DNA of 64,000 bases from Cymodocea nodosa (taxonomy: Eukaryota; Streptophyta; Magnoliopsida; Alismatales; Cymodoceaceae), in contig CM072340.1 in the NCBI GenBank assembly GCA_036874045.1, positions 5,533,001 to 5,597,000 on the forward strand, given 5' to 3'. A model generated the notes under the pieces. That model was given only the letters and a program-made list of their open reading frames with translations. It ran no database searches and was not told the origin of the DNA. Shown in pieces: positions 1 to 11,300 of the stretch. Each line of letters begins with the position of its first letter. Within the stretch, counting starts at the first letter, position 1. Made by a program: the position numbers and the translations under genes.

Positions 1-507
1 CTTTTCATCTACGTTTTCTTCACTTTGTTTTTCTTCACTTTCATGTTCTAATATGTTTCTTTCTATGGTTTTTCTAGATCTTAAGATTAAATTCACGTTT
101 TCATCTACATTAGAGTCTTCTTCATCATCTATGACAATTACACCTTCTTTTTGTTGTAGGAGCTTAGTGGCAACATAATAGCTATCTCCTAACTCTATGA
201 TTCTCTCTATATTCCTCATTGACTCTTCTATAGAACTACTACTAACATGAGAGCAATCACAAACATCATTTCTTTCATCAATATGAGATTTATGCATATC
301 AAAATCGTAAGAAAATTCACTAGCATCATGCAAGACATATTCATCACTAACATGAGTTGTTTCTTCTACCGATTGAATTTTTATATTAAATAACTTGCTG
401 GTACATATGCTTTCATCATGACCTTTTACATGGCAATAAGAACAAGCACTTTCAGATAAAAAATCATTTATAAACTTAAAAGGATCATCATGATGAAAAT
501 TTGACAT
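1..507 (-). CDS. Zinc-knuckle N-terminal part of a Gypsy polyprotein (element E0), partial
   Basis: The reading frame is open from an ATG at 507 to the left window edge (169 codons, no stop), so the 3' end is not seen. Residues 22-35 form a CCHC zinc knuckle (C-x2-C-x4-H-x4-C: Cys22, Cys25, His30, Cys35), the nucleic-acid-binding motif of retroelement Gag proteins. The rest is acidic and Ser/Glu-rich with no other recognised domain. The ATG is only about 125 bases past the primer site, so no capsid domain can lie upstream; G1 has the same arrangement. The frame shows no lesion, so this copy may be younger than its neighbours. It is probably the start of an Athila/Tat-like gag-pol or pol polyprotein. 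The superfamily call rests on the primer site and the similarity of layout to G1, since the catalytic domains lie outside the window. Confidence 0.6.
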   Translation of the reverse strand, partial: MSNFHHDDPFKFINDFLSESACSYCHVKGHDESICTSKLFNIKIQSVEETTHVSDEYVLHDASEFSYDFDMHKSHIDERNDVCDCSHVSSSSIEESMRNIERIIELGDSYYVATKLLQQKEGVIVIDDEEDSNVDENVNLILRSRKTIERNILEHESEEKQSEENVDEK

Positions 508-632
508 ACTTGCAAGAAATTTAAGCAATAAAATTCACAACTAAGCACAAGAAAGATATATTTATGAAAATTTATCAAACAACCAAGTAAGAACTTCAAA
601 TATGGTAAAAATAAACTAAGCGAAATTGCCAA

Positions 633-650
633 TCCCCGGCAACGGTGCCA
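633..650 (-). other. Primer-binding site of E0 (tRNA-Asp type)
   Basis: Read on the minus strand this is TGGCACCGTTGCCGGGGA, six bases past the LTR end. It differs by one base (C to A at position 5) from the tRNA-Asp-type site beside the G1 LTR. It primes minus-strand DNA synthesis and fixes the element orientation as minus. Confidence 0.85.
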
Positions 651-656
651 AAAACT

Positions 657-2060
657 TGTTGAGCTATATTTTTAGCTCAAGCTTTACTGCAAGTGCACAG
701 TTCTTTTGGTGTACATGGCAAATACAGGTCATTCTTCCACAAGGATTGTGTTTATGACTTAATCAACTATTACTCAACTTGTTCTTCAAGCTCTTAGTTA
801 TACTTCAGTAAATTAATGACATGTGAATGTAGAATAATCAAAATTAACACAAGCTCACAAATCATGCAGTTTCAAGGCAATGTGTAGTGGAAAATGGTGA
901 TGTAAATCAATTCCTTTACTTGTAAATCTATCAACTTATTCAATTATAACATGCACACAAGTTCCACATGATTTCATTAGTTATATCTATGCATAAAAAT
1001 TGAGGAAAGAAACATAAAATGCGAAGATTCAATAGGCTATGCTACTCTATTCTAATGTATACTAAATGCATGCAACTATGCTATTTGCTAATCTAGCTGA
1101 ACTATACTATACTGTTTGCATTAGAAATTCTTTTTGGAAATTGATTTGGACAAAATGTGATCAATATAAGGTATAACAAATTCAGCTAACTACTAAAATT
1201 AAAATTAACAACTAAGGTAAATGAGAGGTTCTTCATTAAGAAGAAATTCAACACAATATACTTCCAAATTCTTATACTCCTCTTCTTCTCCTTGAATCAA
1301 CACTTCACATTCATATGTGCCAAGTATACCATACATAGGTGTCAACCACTCTTGTGAAAGCCCTATGTATGGTCCCAACAAATCAAATGAATGTAAACTG
1401 AAATTAAGAGAACAATGCAGTAATTAAACTTGAACACATTTAATCCTACTAAGACATCATAAACAAGAAGTGTATCTCTACCAAACTCCTCTAGCTTTCC
1501 TCTACTACCAGAAAACAAACTTTCCAAGGGCTGTCACTACCTTGGTGAGCTTTGAAAATTTGTAGTAGAGGAACTTGCACAATGGAGCTTTACTAGAGAG
1601 CTTGGGAAGAGCTTTCACTCCCACAAGGATGCTCAGATGCTCAGCCGCGTCTCCACCTCTCGCACGCGTTGTCTCCTGGACGTAGATCTCTCGATCGCGG
1701 AACTCTTGATCGCAGGACTCTCCGTCACAGATATTTCTTCCGACTTTAAATGATTCTCTCCACCGGGCGAACGAATTCTCGCATGCGTTGTCTCCCGGAC
1801 GCACGTCTTCCGCGCGTACATCTTCCGCGCATGCTTTTCTCGCCCGATTCCACCAACTTCCAACATCGAGTGTATCACCCTCCAATGAGAATCCATAGAT
1901 CTAAGGGAGCCAATGAGGTGTTGGCATGTCCACTTCTTTAAAATTTAGTCCACCAACTTTGATTATTTACATCTTCTTTTTGTCTTTTGCAATAAGCTCC
2001 TTCCACATGTGTGTTACCTATAATTAATGGAAATTGAACTCCAAGAGATGTTAGCCAACA
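657..2060 (-). repeat. 5' LTR of Gypsy element E0
   Basis: The LTR is bounded by TGTTGAGCT at the left and AGCCAACA at the right, imperfect inverted termini with TG/CA ends, and lies directly beside a primer site. Length is about 1.4 kb. The right boundary is inferred from the terminal motif alone, because the partner LTR is outside the window and the target-site duplication cannot be tested. The stretch at about 1620-1850 is much richer in CpG (repeated GCGTTGTCTCC, CGCGCATG and similar words) than the surrounding DNA. Short overlapping ORFs on both strands in this stretch look like chance. Confidence 0.65.
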
Positions 2061-2265
2061 TAGGATAGGACATTTAAAATAAAATCAATGAGTTATATGT
2101 AAAATTATATCTAATGGGGATGCACTTGTTAATTAAATTTCTATATTGCACTATATTTCAAGACTTATATTACCCATAATTAACATCATTTATCCACCAT
2201 AGATAGATAATATCATGCAAAATTACTTATAAAATTCATTAAAAATGGGCAAAATTAAAGCTTGA
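2061..2265. other. Unassigned AT-rich spacer between E0 and G1
   Basis: I see no gene and no similarity to the other copies here. Homology to the F-box gene of G2 and G3 begins abruptly near 2266. It may be a remnant of older DNA or of another element. TAGGATAGGA, a short direct repeat, immediately follows the E0 LTR end. Confidence 0.5.
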
Positions 2266-3090
2266 ACATTCCCATCTTATCAGACATAAAGTAGGATCAT
2301 CTTCTTCATTATACCACATTCCTATTTGAATTTCATTAAATTCTGCAGATGGTGGTTTAGCTATTTCACTCGGTACAGGTAAAATTTCTATATATTCATC
2401 ATAACTGTCTATGCTCACTATGTATAAATCAGATCCATATGCTAATGATATCTCCGTGACTAGATATATATATCCATCAAGTATGACATGTGTTTGGTTA
2501 ATTAATGATTTCTGTCCTAGATATATCATAATATTTTCATTCCAAGATATGTTCAAAAAATTATAGACACTTAAGCGTAAATCTTCACCCCAATTTCCTA
2601 TAGGTCTCCAATAATATAATTTTTCAGGAATTGCAAAATTTTTATCAGAAAATATTAAAGCTGTCCCATAATTTACAATTGGTGCTTCACATCTATTAGG
2701 TCTTCCTATATTCCGTTCTTCTCATGTTATAGGATTTCTTATCAAAATATCAGGTAATAATAAACTTGCATACCTTGGTCTCGTCTTGTATATGATTAAT
2801 CCTTCATCTATCCCCATAATATGATTTATTCCTTCTAATGCATTGGGTGGAATTCCAGTAGTTTCTTCCATAGCCAGATATTCATGGGTATTTGAACTAC
2901 GATTAAATGATCTCCATATGAATCCTTCTCTAATATTAGTCATTTTTGCAGCTTGTAGTCCCTGAAAATATTTTTCTTCAATACAGTCTTTAATTTCCTT
3001 TGATACACAACACAGCCTGCATAGATCTTTAGCTGACACGTTACTTAGTACTTCCCTTAGTGCATCCATTGGTAATTGCATCAATTCCAT
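2266..3090 (-). pseudogene. Captured F-box/FBA gene in G1, C-terminally truncated
   Basis: Residues 5-40 form an F-box (LPMDALREVL, then SAKDLCRLCCVSKEIKD), the SKP1-binding motif of SCF ubiquitin-ligase substrate receptors. The rest resembles the F-box-associated (FBA) domain. A TGA at 2719-2721, where G2 and G3 have AGA, interrupts the frame, which then stays open to the truncation point. The C-terminal part containing the EIWIMKD stretch of G3 is lost. The gene lies directly downstream of the capsid ORF in the same orientation, as in G2 and G3, so it is cargo of the element and not a resident gene. It probably shared the LTR-driven transcript. The protein of this copy is almost certainly dead. 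Confidence 0.8.
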
Positions 3091-3280
3091 TTGTCGATTC
3101 TGTAAAACACAAAAAAAAATTTAGCAGAGACAAAAATTAACATAACTACTGCACACCCTCGTGGAGTTAAGGCATAACTCAATAGACTAAGTTCGTTGAG
3201 TTAAAAATTAACTCTACGATACTATTAACTAAAAATAAAAAACATATATACATACAAATAGTTGCTTCAGATATGCTGCT
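3091..3280 (-). other. Spacer between capsid and F-box genes with CGTTGAGTTA-type repeats (G1)
   Basis: This noncoding spacer contains several half-sites of the palindromic word family (GTGGAGTTA, TAACTCAA, CGTTGAGTTA, TAACTCTACG) around 3160-3225. The same arrangement recurs at 37140-37210 in G2 and 49450-49520 in G3. Confidence 0.6.
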
Positions 3281-4623
3281 TCATTCAACTGCCCTCCCAG
3301 AAGAGGTATCAATTTCATTAACCGTTCTATTGACAAGATTAGGTATAGCTTGTATTAGCAATCCTCTAGTAGGTCTAATTTCCATTGGTTACTTCTGTCT
3401 AAGTGATATATTTCTATTCTGATTTTGAATTGCAGCATTTCCAAATATAAATTCTAGACAATTGTTTACTTGTTGGATTATCTTTTCTAATTTTTCTATT
3501 CTAGCTCATTATTCAATTAATACTTTATAACTTATGTTTTTCTCATTTATATTTTCTCCTCCCTGGAAATTGTTGTTTCTCCAAGATAAATTCGGGTGAT
3601 TTCTCCAATTAGGATGGTAAGAATTTCCCAAGTTATCTCTTTGGTTTCTAGCATAAATAATATCTAAGTCATTTATGTTTGCATTCTTTTCTGCTAGCTT
3701 TTGATTTAATGATAACTCTTCTATTTTCTATGTTAATTCATTTAATTTCACCTCAAGCATAGTATTAGAATTTATTTCATGCATTCCTCTTGGCAATATT
3801 CTTTTATCTACAATAGCTTAAGCCGAATTTTCCCACTATGTAGTTCTTTTTGCAAAATTTTCTAAATATGCCCATACTTCTTCACTACATAATTTTAAAA
3901 ATCCATTTTGACAAGTAGATTCTAATAAAGATTTTGTTGAAACATCTATGCCTTCATAAATTACACCTATTAATTGTGCTTTACTCATTGCATGATGTGG
4001 ACATTGAGTCAATAAATCTTTAAATCTTTCAAAATATTTTTAGAATGATTCACCCTGTTTTTGGCTACACATTAATATTTCTTTCTTCTTTTTAATCATT
4101 TGATGTGTTGGATAATATTTTTCCAAAAAAACAGAGAAAAATTCAGTCCATGTAGAAATTGAATCAGGCGACAGAGTATATAACCATCTCTTAGCTGTGT
4201 CTTTTAAAGAAAAATGGATATATCTAAGTTTAATAGCATCTATACTCATGTTTGGCATTTTCATCATTTGACAAACTTCGTTAAATTCTTTAAGGAAATA
4301 ATAGGCATCCTCTCTTTCTAATCCATGAAAATGTGGCAATTGACTAATATAATTAGATTTCAGTTCAAACCTATCTCCCTCAAAGTTTGGCAATCGAATA
4401 CATAAGGTTCATCAACTAATTCAGGATACAGAATCTCTCCTAATGATTTTTCTACTGGAGCAGCCATCTCTACGTTCTCTTTTAAAGAAAGGTTAGCTAC
4501 ACCTCAAAGAATTTCGTTAAAGTTCAGTTCAGAAAATTTTTCAGTACTCCTCTGCAATGAAAATTCCTGGGTAGGTGTTCTTACTAATCGTTTAGTGCTT
4601 AGAAAACGAGTCCATGTGCTCAT
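3281..4623 (-). pseudogene. gag: Gag capsid ORF of G1, located 3' of pol
   Basis: The product is a retrotrans_gag-type capsid protein. The N-terminal 60 residues are followed by RLPNFEGDRFELKS, the helical capsid core with TAKRWLYTLSPDSISTWTEF and FLEKYYPTHQ, the CPHH segment, and an Asn-rich NPNWRNHPNLSW-like tail characteristic of Athila Gag. In known Athila elements this region precedes protease. Here it is a separate ORF downstream of ORF2. The frame begins at an ATG shared with G3 (first residues MST or similar) and is interrupted by stops and small shifts, including a TAG at 3836-3838 that is also present in G2 and G3. It would form virus-like particles if functional. Only the stretch at 4040-4393 is uninterrupted for more than 100 codons. 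Confidence 0.75.
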
Positions 4624-5566
4624 AAATAAATAGCAGAAGATTAATTACATACTAGTCTGAAGCTTTCCATTCTATAAATATTTGTTGTCGGATGAAGTTG
4701 AATTAGCTGCTTCTCCTTCTAGTTCCTCCAACGCCTTCTTTTAAAAGTGCTGGTAACTCGTAAATAACATTCTGTTTTATATATATACTGCGCATCCATA
4801 AAGTGAATAAATCTCATTGCAAGAACGTGTCTTGCAACATGCATCATGGTTCCTGTTTATATGGGTATGTGTACCACTACTAATTTCAAATTTTGGTAAC
4901 CGCTAAACCGACGAAGCTTTGTTCATGGTTAAAAGAATAACCGTTCTACTTAATCCATGAACTAACCTCGTTGAGTTACAGAAAACTCAACAGAATACAG
5001 TCGGTTACTATTGCTAACTCCACAGACTAACTTTGTTGAGTTACAGATAACTCAACGGAGTGACCTTATATTATATTACTGACCTCGTGGAGTTATGGTT
5101 AACTCAACGGACTTACTTCGTTGAGTTAACACTTAGCAACATCTAAGTTTTAGTCTCGTAAGTTCTTCTCTATTCTTTTTTTTTTTTTTTTTCATTCTGC
5201 CAACTGTAATAAAGTTAAATCTATGTCATTAATGCATCATCTTGATTAAAATTCATTTAAATCTAAATCTTATATAAAGATTTAACTTGCAGGTCATTTT
5301 ATGTTATGCTGAATTTACCTTTTACCTTATAACATGCAGAAATTTGTAAGCAGTTATCTTGTCATTCAGCAAATTGTAAATCTGTTACATATTCATTCAT
5401 AAAGTTTCACAATAACATAATATTCAATAAATTCCATTCATTTCACATCCAAAACACGTATGAAAATTGCATCTGAAAAATTTACATTCATTAATATGAA
5501 TCAATTATGATACAAGTACATCATACAATTTCATATAGTTTTACATAAGTAGATGAACAATACAAT
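4624..5566 (-). other. Spacer between ORF2 and capsid ORF with hairpin repeats (G1)
   Basis: No gene is seen. At about 4960-5145 there are several alternating CGTTGAGTTA and TAACTCAACG words, some paired as hairpins (for example 5034-5056, arms TGTTGAGTTA and TAACTCAAC around a four-base loop). A T-rich run lies near 5172-5192. The rest is AT-rich and matches the equivalent spacers in G2 and G3. Confidence 0.6.
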
Positions 5567-7786
5567 TTAATCTCTATGCCTAAGTTCATCTACTTCCTTC
5601 TGGAGTTTTTCTAATTGAAGCTCTAATTGATTAATCCTCTCTATTGCTCTTGTAATTCCTTCAGAAGGTACAACTAGTTCTGTAGCTACAAAATTTCTGT
5701 ATTCTTTCATTGAAATTGTTCTTGATCTGATCCTTTTTGATGTCCATTTAGTGAAATCGATACAGTCCACCATTAGTAGTGGAATCAAATCTCCATAAAA
5801 TAATTTCTTCTTCACTGTTTTCAGCTTGGAGATAAAAACTAGTAACCAATTTATTTGGATCTTATTTACAACTGCATATGTGGCCCATTTGACAAATTGA
5901 CTTAATTCTATGTCATGGCCCTATCGTTGATAGACATTCTTAATCAGAATGTTAGCTACCATGTGTGTTTTACCATTTAAATGCTTCAATCTGTTTAATA
6001 ATGACACACCAGGATTGGTAGCTAAACAATCCTTGATTTCCTGTTCAGTCCACTCGACGGCAGTTGTATCTTCCAAAATTTTTATTCCTTCATTCTTTAA
6101 ACCAAATATGTTATGGAGAAGCTCTGGTGTTATCTGTACATCAGCTTCCTCCACATTTGAAATTAATCCTCCTTCTCCTTCTCTTAAATTTGCATAGAAA
6201 CAGGGCACTAAATTTTCATATACTGCATGCCCTCTTTCTTGAGATATAAATTGCAGTAGACCTTGGAATTCAAATAATTCTTTGATTTCTTGCATTCCAT
6301 CCCAATTTACTAGTCTACTGTAAATAATATCATAACCCATTATTTCTTGGTATTTGGTATAAGCTTCCTGACTACAAAAATGTACTTCATTCAAAATTGT
6401 TGTTTCAGTCGGGTCAAGAAGGTGACTTTGTTGCTCCTGAGGGGTTTGTTCTTGATCTTCCTCTAGCATAGGCTACATTTGGACATTCTCTTCAGATTCC
6501 TGGATTTTTGTTTTTGCTTCTGTCTGTGGTGGTGAGCCGGCAGAACTCTCTACTCTGTCTTGAATTCTCTCCATAAATTGCTGAAGAGTTTCTTGTTCTT
6601 CAGTGGAATCTATGAAATTATTTTGTCCAAATGGCTTCTTTCAGCCTCTTCATTTTCTTCACTTTCTTGCTCCTCCTGACTACCAATCTGTTCTGTTACT
6701 GTTCTTTCTGATTCTGTAACAGATTGGGATGGAGTCACGGGCAATTCAGTTTCTACCCTAATTTCTGTTTCTTCTTATACAGGCTATAGACTAATTTCAG
6801 CCTGATTTTCTTCTTTTTTTTGCTCCTCCTGCTCCTCCTCAGAATCGGATAGCAGGTTAATAAAAATCTGCTCCACAGGCCTTGTAAAATGGTACTTTAG
6901 ATTTAATTTTCTCATATTCAGGCACTTTTTCTTTTCCTTTCTTTTTTTTGATTAGTTGTGCCTATTCTTCCTCTTCATCTTCTGAAATTAAATCTATAAA
7001 AGTAGGTTTTACAAGCCTTCGAGCCACAGGTATTGGCTCTTCCTGTTTAACTTTTTTTATAACTACTGGTCTAGAAGGACCAGCTTCAGCTTCTTTTGCA
7101 GCAGATTTGGCAACAGTTCTAGCAGTAGCTTCGTGATGCTGTTCTAATTTGATTTTATATTGGGCTTTCAACTTTTCTGCAGCCCTCTTTTTGTAAAGTG
7201 CATCAAACACTAGGTGTACTTTGGCCACTACCAAATCTTCTGATTCTCCTTGGTTCTTCCCAACTTGAACCAGTTCTGCAAATTCTCTTTTCTCTTCTTC
7301 AATCGAAGGCCCCATCATTTCTGCTCGTGCCAACGGCTTAAATGGTGGAATTGAAGGTCCTAACTGCTGTTCCTCAGGAACAGGTCTTTCAACAGTCATC
7401 TCCTCTTGTCCTTTAGTTACCTCTCATTGTTCCTGCCACCATATTTCCCAGCTTCCTCGTCCAGCAATACGTTTCTTAAACCACAATCTAGCTTTACGTT
7501 GAATTAGCTCTAGGGCTACTTCATTGTTTGGCCGGATTTTTCTTTCTTTACTTAATGCAATTTCAGTTGTCACTCTAATTTGTGTCTCCATTATCTGTGG
7601 TATCTGTATTTCTAACTCAACCAGAATTTTTCTCAAGGTAAAGAGTTCTGATTCTACCTTTTGTAGCTCTTTCTCTCTTGTTGTATTTCTGATCTTCTAC
7701 CTCGTGTGCCATTCTTCAGATTCCTTCAGAAACTGTGCAATGTCAATTGCCTTTTCCTAGAAGTTAGGCGTCATCTTCCTCATCAT
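5567..7786 (-). pseudogene. ORF2 of G1: coiled-coil / plant-transposon-protein-like ORF
   Basis: The N-terminal third is basic and helical (conserved block RKIRPNNEVALELIQRKARL). The middle is long, acidic and Glu/Gln-rich. The C-terminal third carries a block (QEIKELFEFQGLLQF, YANLREGEGGLISNVEEADV, ELLHNIFGLKNEG, HMVANILIKNVYQR, LFYGDLIPLLMVDC) that resembles the 'putative plant transposon protein' family. A final coiled coil (EGITRAIERINQLELQLEKL) ends at the TAA at 5567. The biochemical function is unknown, and the position downstream of integrase is that of the extra or env-like ORFs of plant retroelements. The frame is broken by several stops (for example TAG for the Trp codon near the start). 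The start at 7786 is chosen by alignment with G2 (32507) and G3 (53978). Confidence 0.7.
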
Positions 7787-7959
7787 GGAGTTACACAACA
7801 GCACAAAATCGCTCTGATCACTACTGTTCTAGATTCTAAATGATTTGCCGGATAATGCCCCCAAAACCCTAGGTTTTAGTTTAAATAAGCCCTAAGTTTA
7901 GGCGGGTAATCAGGTTATTTCCCGAACCAACTATTACTATTTTATCTGCGGTCATAGCT

Positions 7960-8300
7960 ACAGTACTCCATTAAGTTATAGTTAACTCAACGGAATAAGC
8001 TCATTGACTAACTCAAGACTCAACGGAGTAAGCTTATTGAGTTAAGCGTAACTCAACGGACTCCCCGTACAAGCAAATATAATAATAAAAATATTACAGA
8101 GAATAGTTTTTATGTTTTGTTACCGATTTAACCGATACTATGTTTCGGTCAAACCGAAGTACATATATATATATTTCTTTCTTTCGGTTGAACCGATACT
8201 ATATTTCAGTAAAACCAAATTTTTTTCTAAAAATTAATATTCATATTTTTTTATGTTCCGGTCATACCGATAGATCCAGTCGGTTGAACCACAACGATTT
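7960..8300. repeat. Two families of palindromic repeats downstream of integrase (G1)
   Basis: At 7965-8065 there are alternating TAACTCAACGGA and TTGAGTTA words. At 8120-8300 there is a second family built from CCGATTTAACCGATACTAT, TTTCGGTCAAACCGAA and CGGTTGAACCGAT, which are inverted versions of one another. Both clusters recur in the same order in G2 (31890-32345), G4 (43700-44150) and G3 (54150-54480). Confidence 0.75.
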
Positions 8301-8362
8301 TTATGTTTTATATATATTTTTAATGTTTTTTTTTATATATAAATATAAAAATTGATTTCTTA

Positions 8363-11300
8363 CTATGTAAAGCTCGAGTAATCTTCTACTCTGACTTCTT
8401 TTATAATTCCAAAGGAGCTTTTTGGTGTTTTCAGAATAGGTTTAAGTCTTTGTCCATTTACTTTAAATATATTCTGATTTTTAGGATTTTCAATTTCAAT
8501 AGCTCCATAAGGATAAACATTTCGAACTATGTAAGGTCCTGCCCATCTAGATTTCAATTTTCCTAGATGGTTATGGAGTTCAACCATATAAAGATATACT
8601 TCTTGTCCTATTTCAAAGCTTTTAGGAATAATTTTTCTATGATGCCAAATTTTAATTTTTTCTTTTTCTATTACAGTATTCGAATAAGCTTCATTTCTAA
8701 ATTCTTCTAATTCAATTAGTTGCATTTTCCTATTTTCAACAGCTTGATTTAAATTAGTATTCAGAGTTTTTAATGCCCAATAAGCTTTATGTTCTATTTC
8801 AGTAGGTAAATGACAACTTTTTCCATATACTAGCCTAAAAGGTGACATACCTAAGCTTGTTTTATAAGTAGTTCTATAAGCCCAAAGTGCATCTACCAAT
8901 CTATTAGCCCAATCTGTTCTAGTAGGATTTACTACTTTTTCCAAGATTAATTTAATTTGTTTATTTGCACTTCTACTTGTCCACTTGTTTGCGGATGATA
9001 TGATGTTGCAATTTTGTGGTTTACTTCATATTTCTTTATTAAGGCTTCAAAACTTCTATTACAGAAATGAGTTCCTCTATCACTGATAATAGCTTTAGGT
9101 ATTCCAAATCTAGCAAATATATTTGTTCTTATAAATTGAATTACCACTTTGTTGTCATTAGTTTTTGTAGGAATAGCTTCTATCCATTTAGATACATAAT
9201 TCACCCCCAACAATATGTAATTAAATTGATTAGACATTGGAAATGGACCCATAAAATCTATTCCCCACACATCAAAGATTTCAACCTCAACAATAGGATT
9301 AAGAGACATCATATTCCTCTTTGATATTCTTCCTATTTGTTGACATCTTAAACAACTTAAGCAATATTTATGAGCATCTTTGAATAGTGTTGGCCAATAA
9401 AACCCACATTGTAGAATTTTTATAGCAGTTTTCCCTGAACCAAAATGTCCTCCACAAGCTTGGTCATGACAAAAAGACAATATGCTCGGATATTCAGTTT
9501 CTGGAACACACATCCTTAAAACCAGATCAGGACATTTCTTAAATAAGTATGTGTCTTCCCAATAGTAATATTTTACTCTTGAGAAAAACAATTTCTTATC
9601 CTGTCTATTCCAATCCTTAGGTGTTAAACTAGTAACTAAGTAATTAACTATGTCTGCATACGAAGGCATTGTGTTAATGGTCATTAATTGTTCATCAGGA
9701 AAATTATCCTTAATTTCAATATTTGATTTTTCTATTTGTAATATTGATAAATGATCTGCTACTACATTCTCACAACCTTTTTTATCTTTAATTTCTAAAT
9801 CAAATTCTTGTAATAATAATATCCATCGGATCAATCTAGGTTTAGTTTCTTTTTTCTTTATTAGATGTTTTAGAGTTGAATGATCCGTGTATACTATTAC
9901 CTTAGCTCCAATCAGATATGATCTAAACTTTTCTAAAGCAAACACAATAGCTAATAATTCTTTTTCAGTAGTTGTGTAATTAACTTGAGCATCATTTAAG
10001 GTTTTGCTTGCATAATGAATCACTCTAGGAGATTTTTCTATCTTCTGTCCTAACACTGCTCCTACAGCAAAATCAGAAGCATCGCACATTAATTCAAATG
10101 GATAGTTCCAATCAGGTGCTTGAATTATAGGAGTTGAAATTAAGCTAGTCTTAAGTTTGAAAAATGCTTCCTTGCAATTTTTATCAAAGTTAAATGGAAC
10201 ATTTTTTAATAGATTAGTTAAAGGTCTATATATCTTGCTAAAGTCTTTAATAAATCTTCTATAAAACCAGCATGTCCTAGAAATGATCTAATATCTTTTA
10301 CTGATTTAGGTTATGGTAGATTAGATATTACTTCTATTTTAGCTTTATCTACTTCCAACCCTTTTTTAGAAACAACATGCCCTAAGACTATTCCTTGTTT
10401 AACCATGAAGTGACATTTTCCCCAATTTAAAACCAGATTTTTTTCCACACAGCGTTCTAATATTTGGTCTAAATTGCTTAAACACACTTCATATGAGTTT
10501 CCATATACAGTAAAATCATCCATAAATATTTCTAAAAAATCTTCAGTCATTCCAGTAAATATGCCCTACACACATCTTTGAAAGGTAGCTAGCGCATTGC
10601 ATAATCCGAATGGCATTCTTTTAAAAGCATAAGTTCCATTAGGACAGGTGAAAGATGTTTTCTCTTGATCCTCTAATGCTACTGGAATTTGATTATACCC
10701 TGAATACCCGTCTAGGAAACAAAAATATTCTTGCCCTACTAATCTTTCCAACATTTGATCTATAAAAGGAAAGGGAAAATGATCTTTCCTAGTCACAACA
10801 TTCAGCTTTCTATAGTCTATACATACTCTCTAGCCTAATTGAATTCTAGTAGGTATCAAGTCTTGACTTTCATTCCTAATAACTATTATTCCTGATTTCT
10901 TGGGAACTACATGGATTGGACTAACCCATGAGCTATCAGAAATCAGATAAATTATATCATTATATAACCATTTAACTATTTCCTTCCTGACTACTTCTTT
11001 AAGGTTTGGATTTAATCTCCTCTCAAGAATTCTAACAGGTTTAGCATTCTCTTCTAAATATATGTGGTGACAGCATAAAGTTGAACTTAACCCTTTTATA
11101 TCAGACATAGTCCATCCTATTGCTTCTTTATAACTTTTTACTACATCTTTTAATTTAGCTATTTGATCCTCTTTTAAATTTGAAGCAATAATGATTGGAC
11201 AGGTTCGTTTATCTTCCAAAAATATATAGGTTAATTTAGGAGGTAAAGGTTTTAATTCTAAATGTTGCCCATCAAAAGCTAGAGCTCCTAATTGAACATC

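Noticed and set aside
1505-1941. Overlapping ORFs on both strands in the E0 LTR
   Set aside because: Three frames are open at once in a locally CpG-rich, low-stop segment. No domain is recognisable and the position is within an LTR.
2266-3090. F-box ORF as a resident host gene
   Set aside because: The same ORF sits in the same place and orientation within three copies of one retroelement family, so it belongs to the element.
5949-6249. Plus-strand ORFs opposite ORF2 (similar ones at 34023-34359 and 52108-52408)
   Set aside because: They are antisense shadows of the conserved ORF2 C-terminal domain; they recur because ORF2 is conserved.
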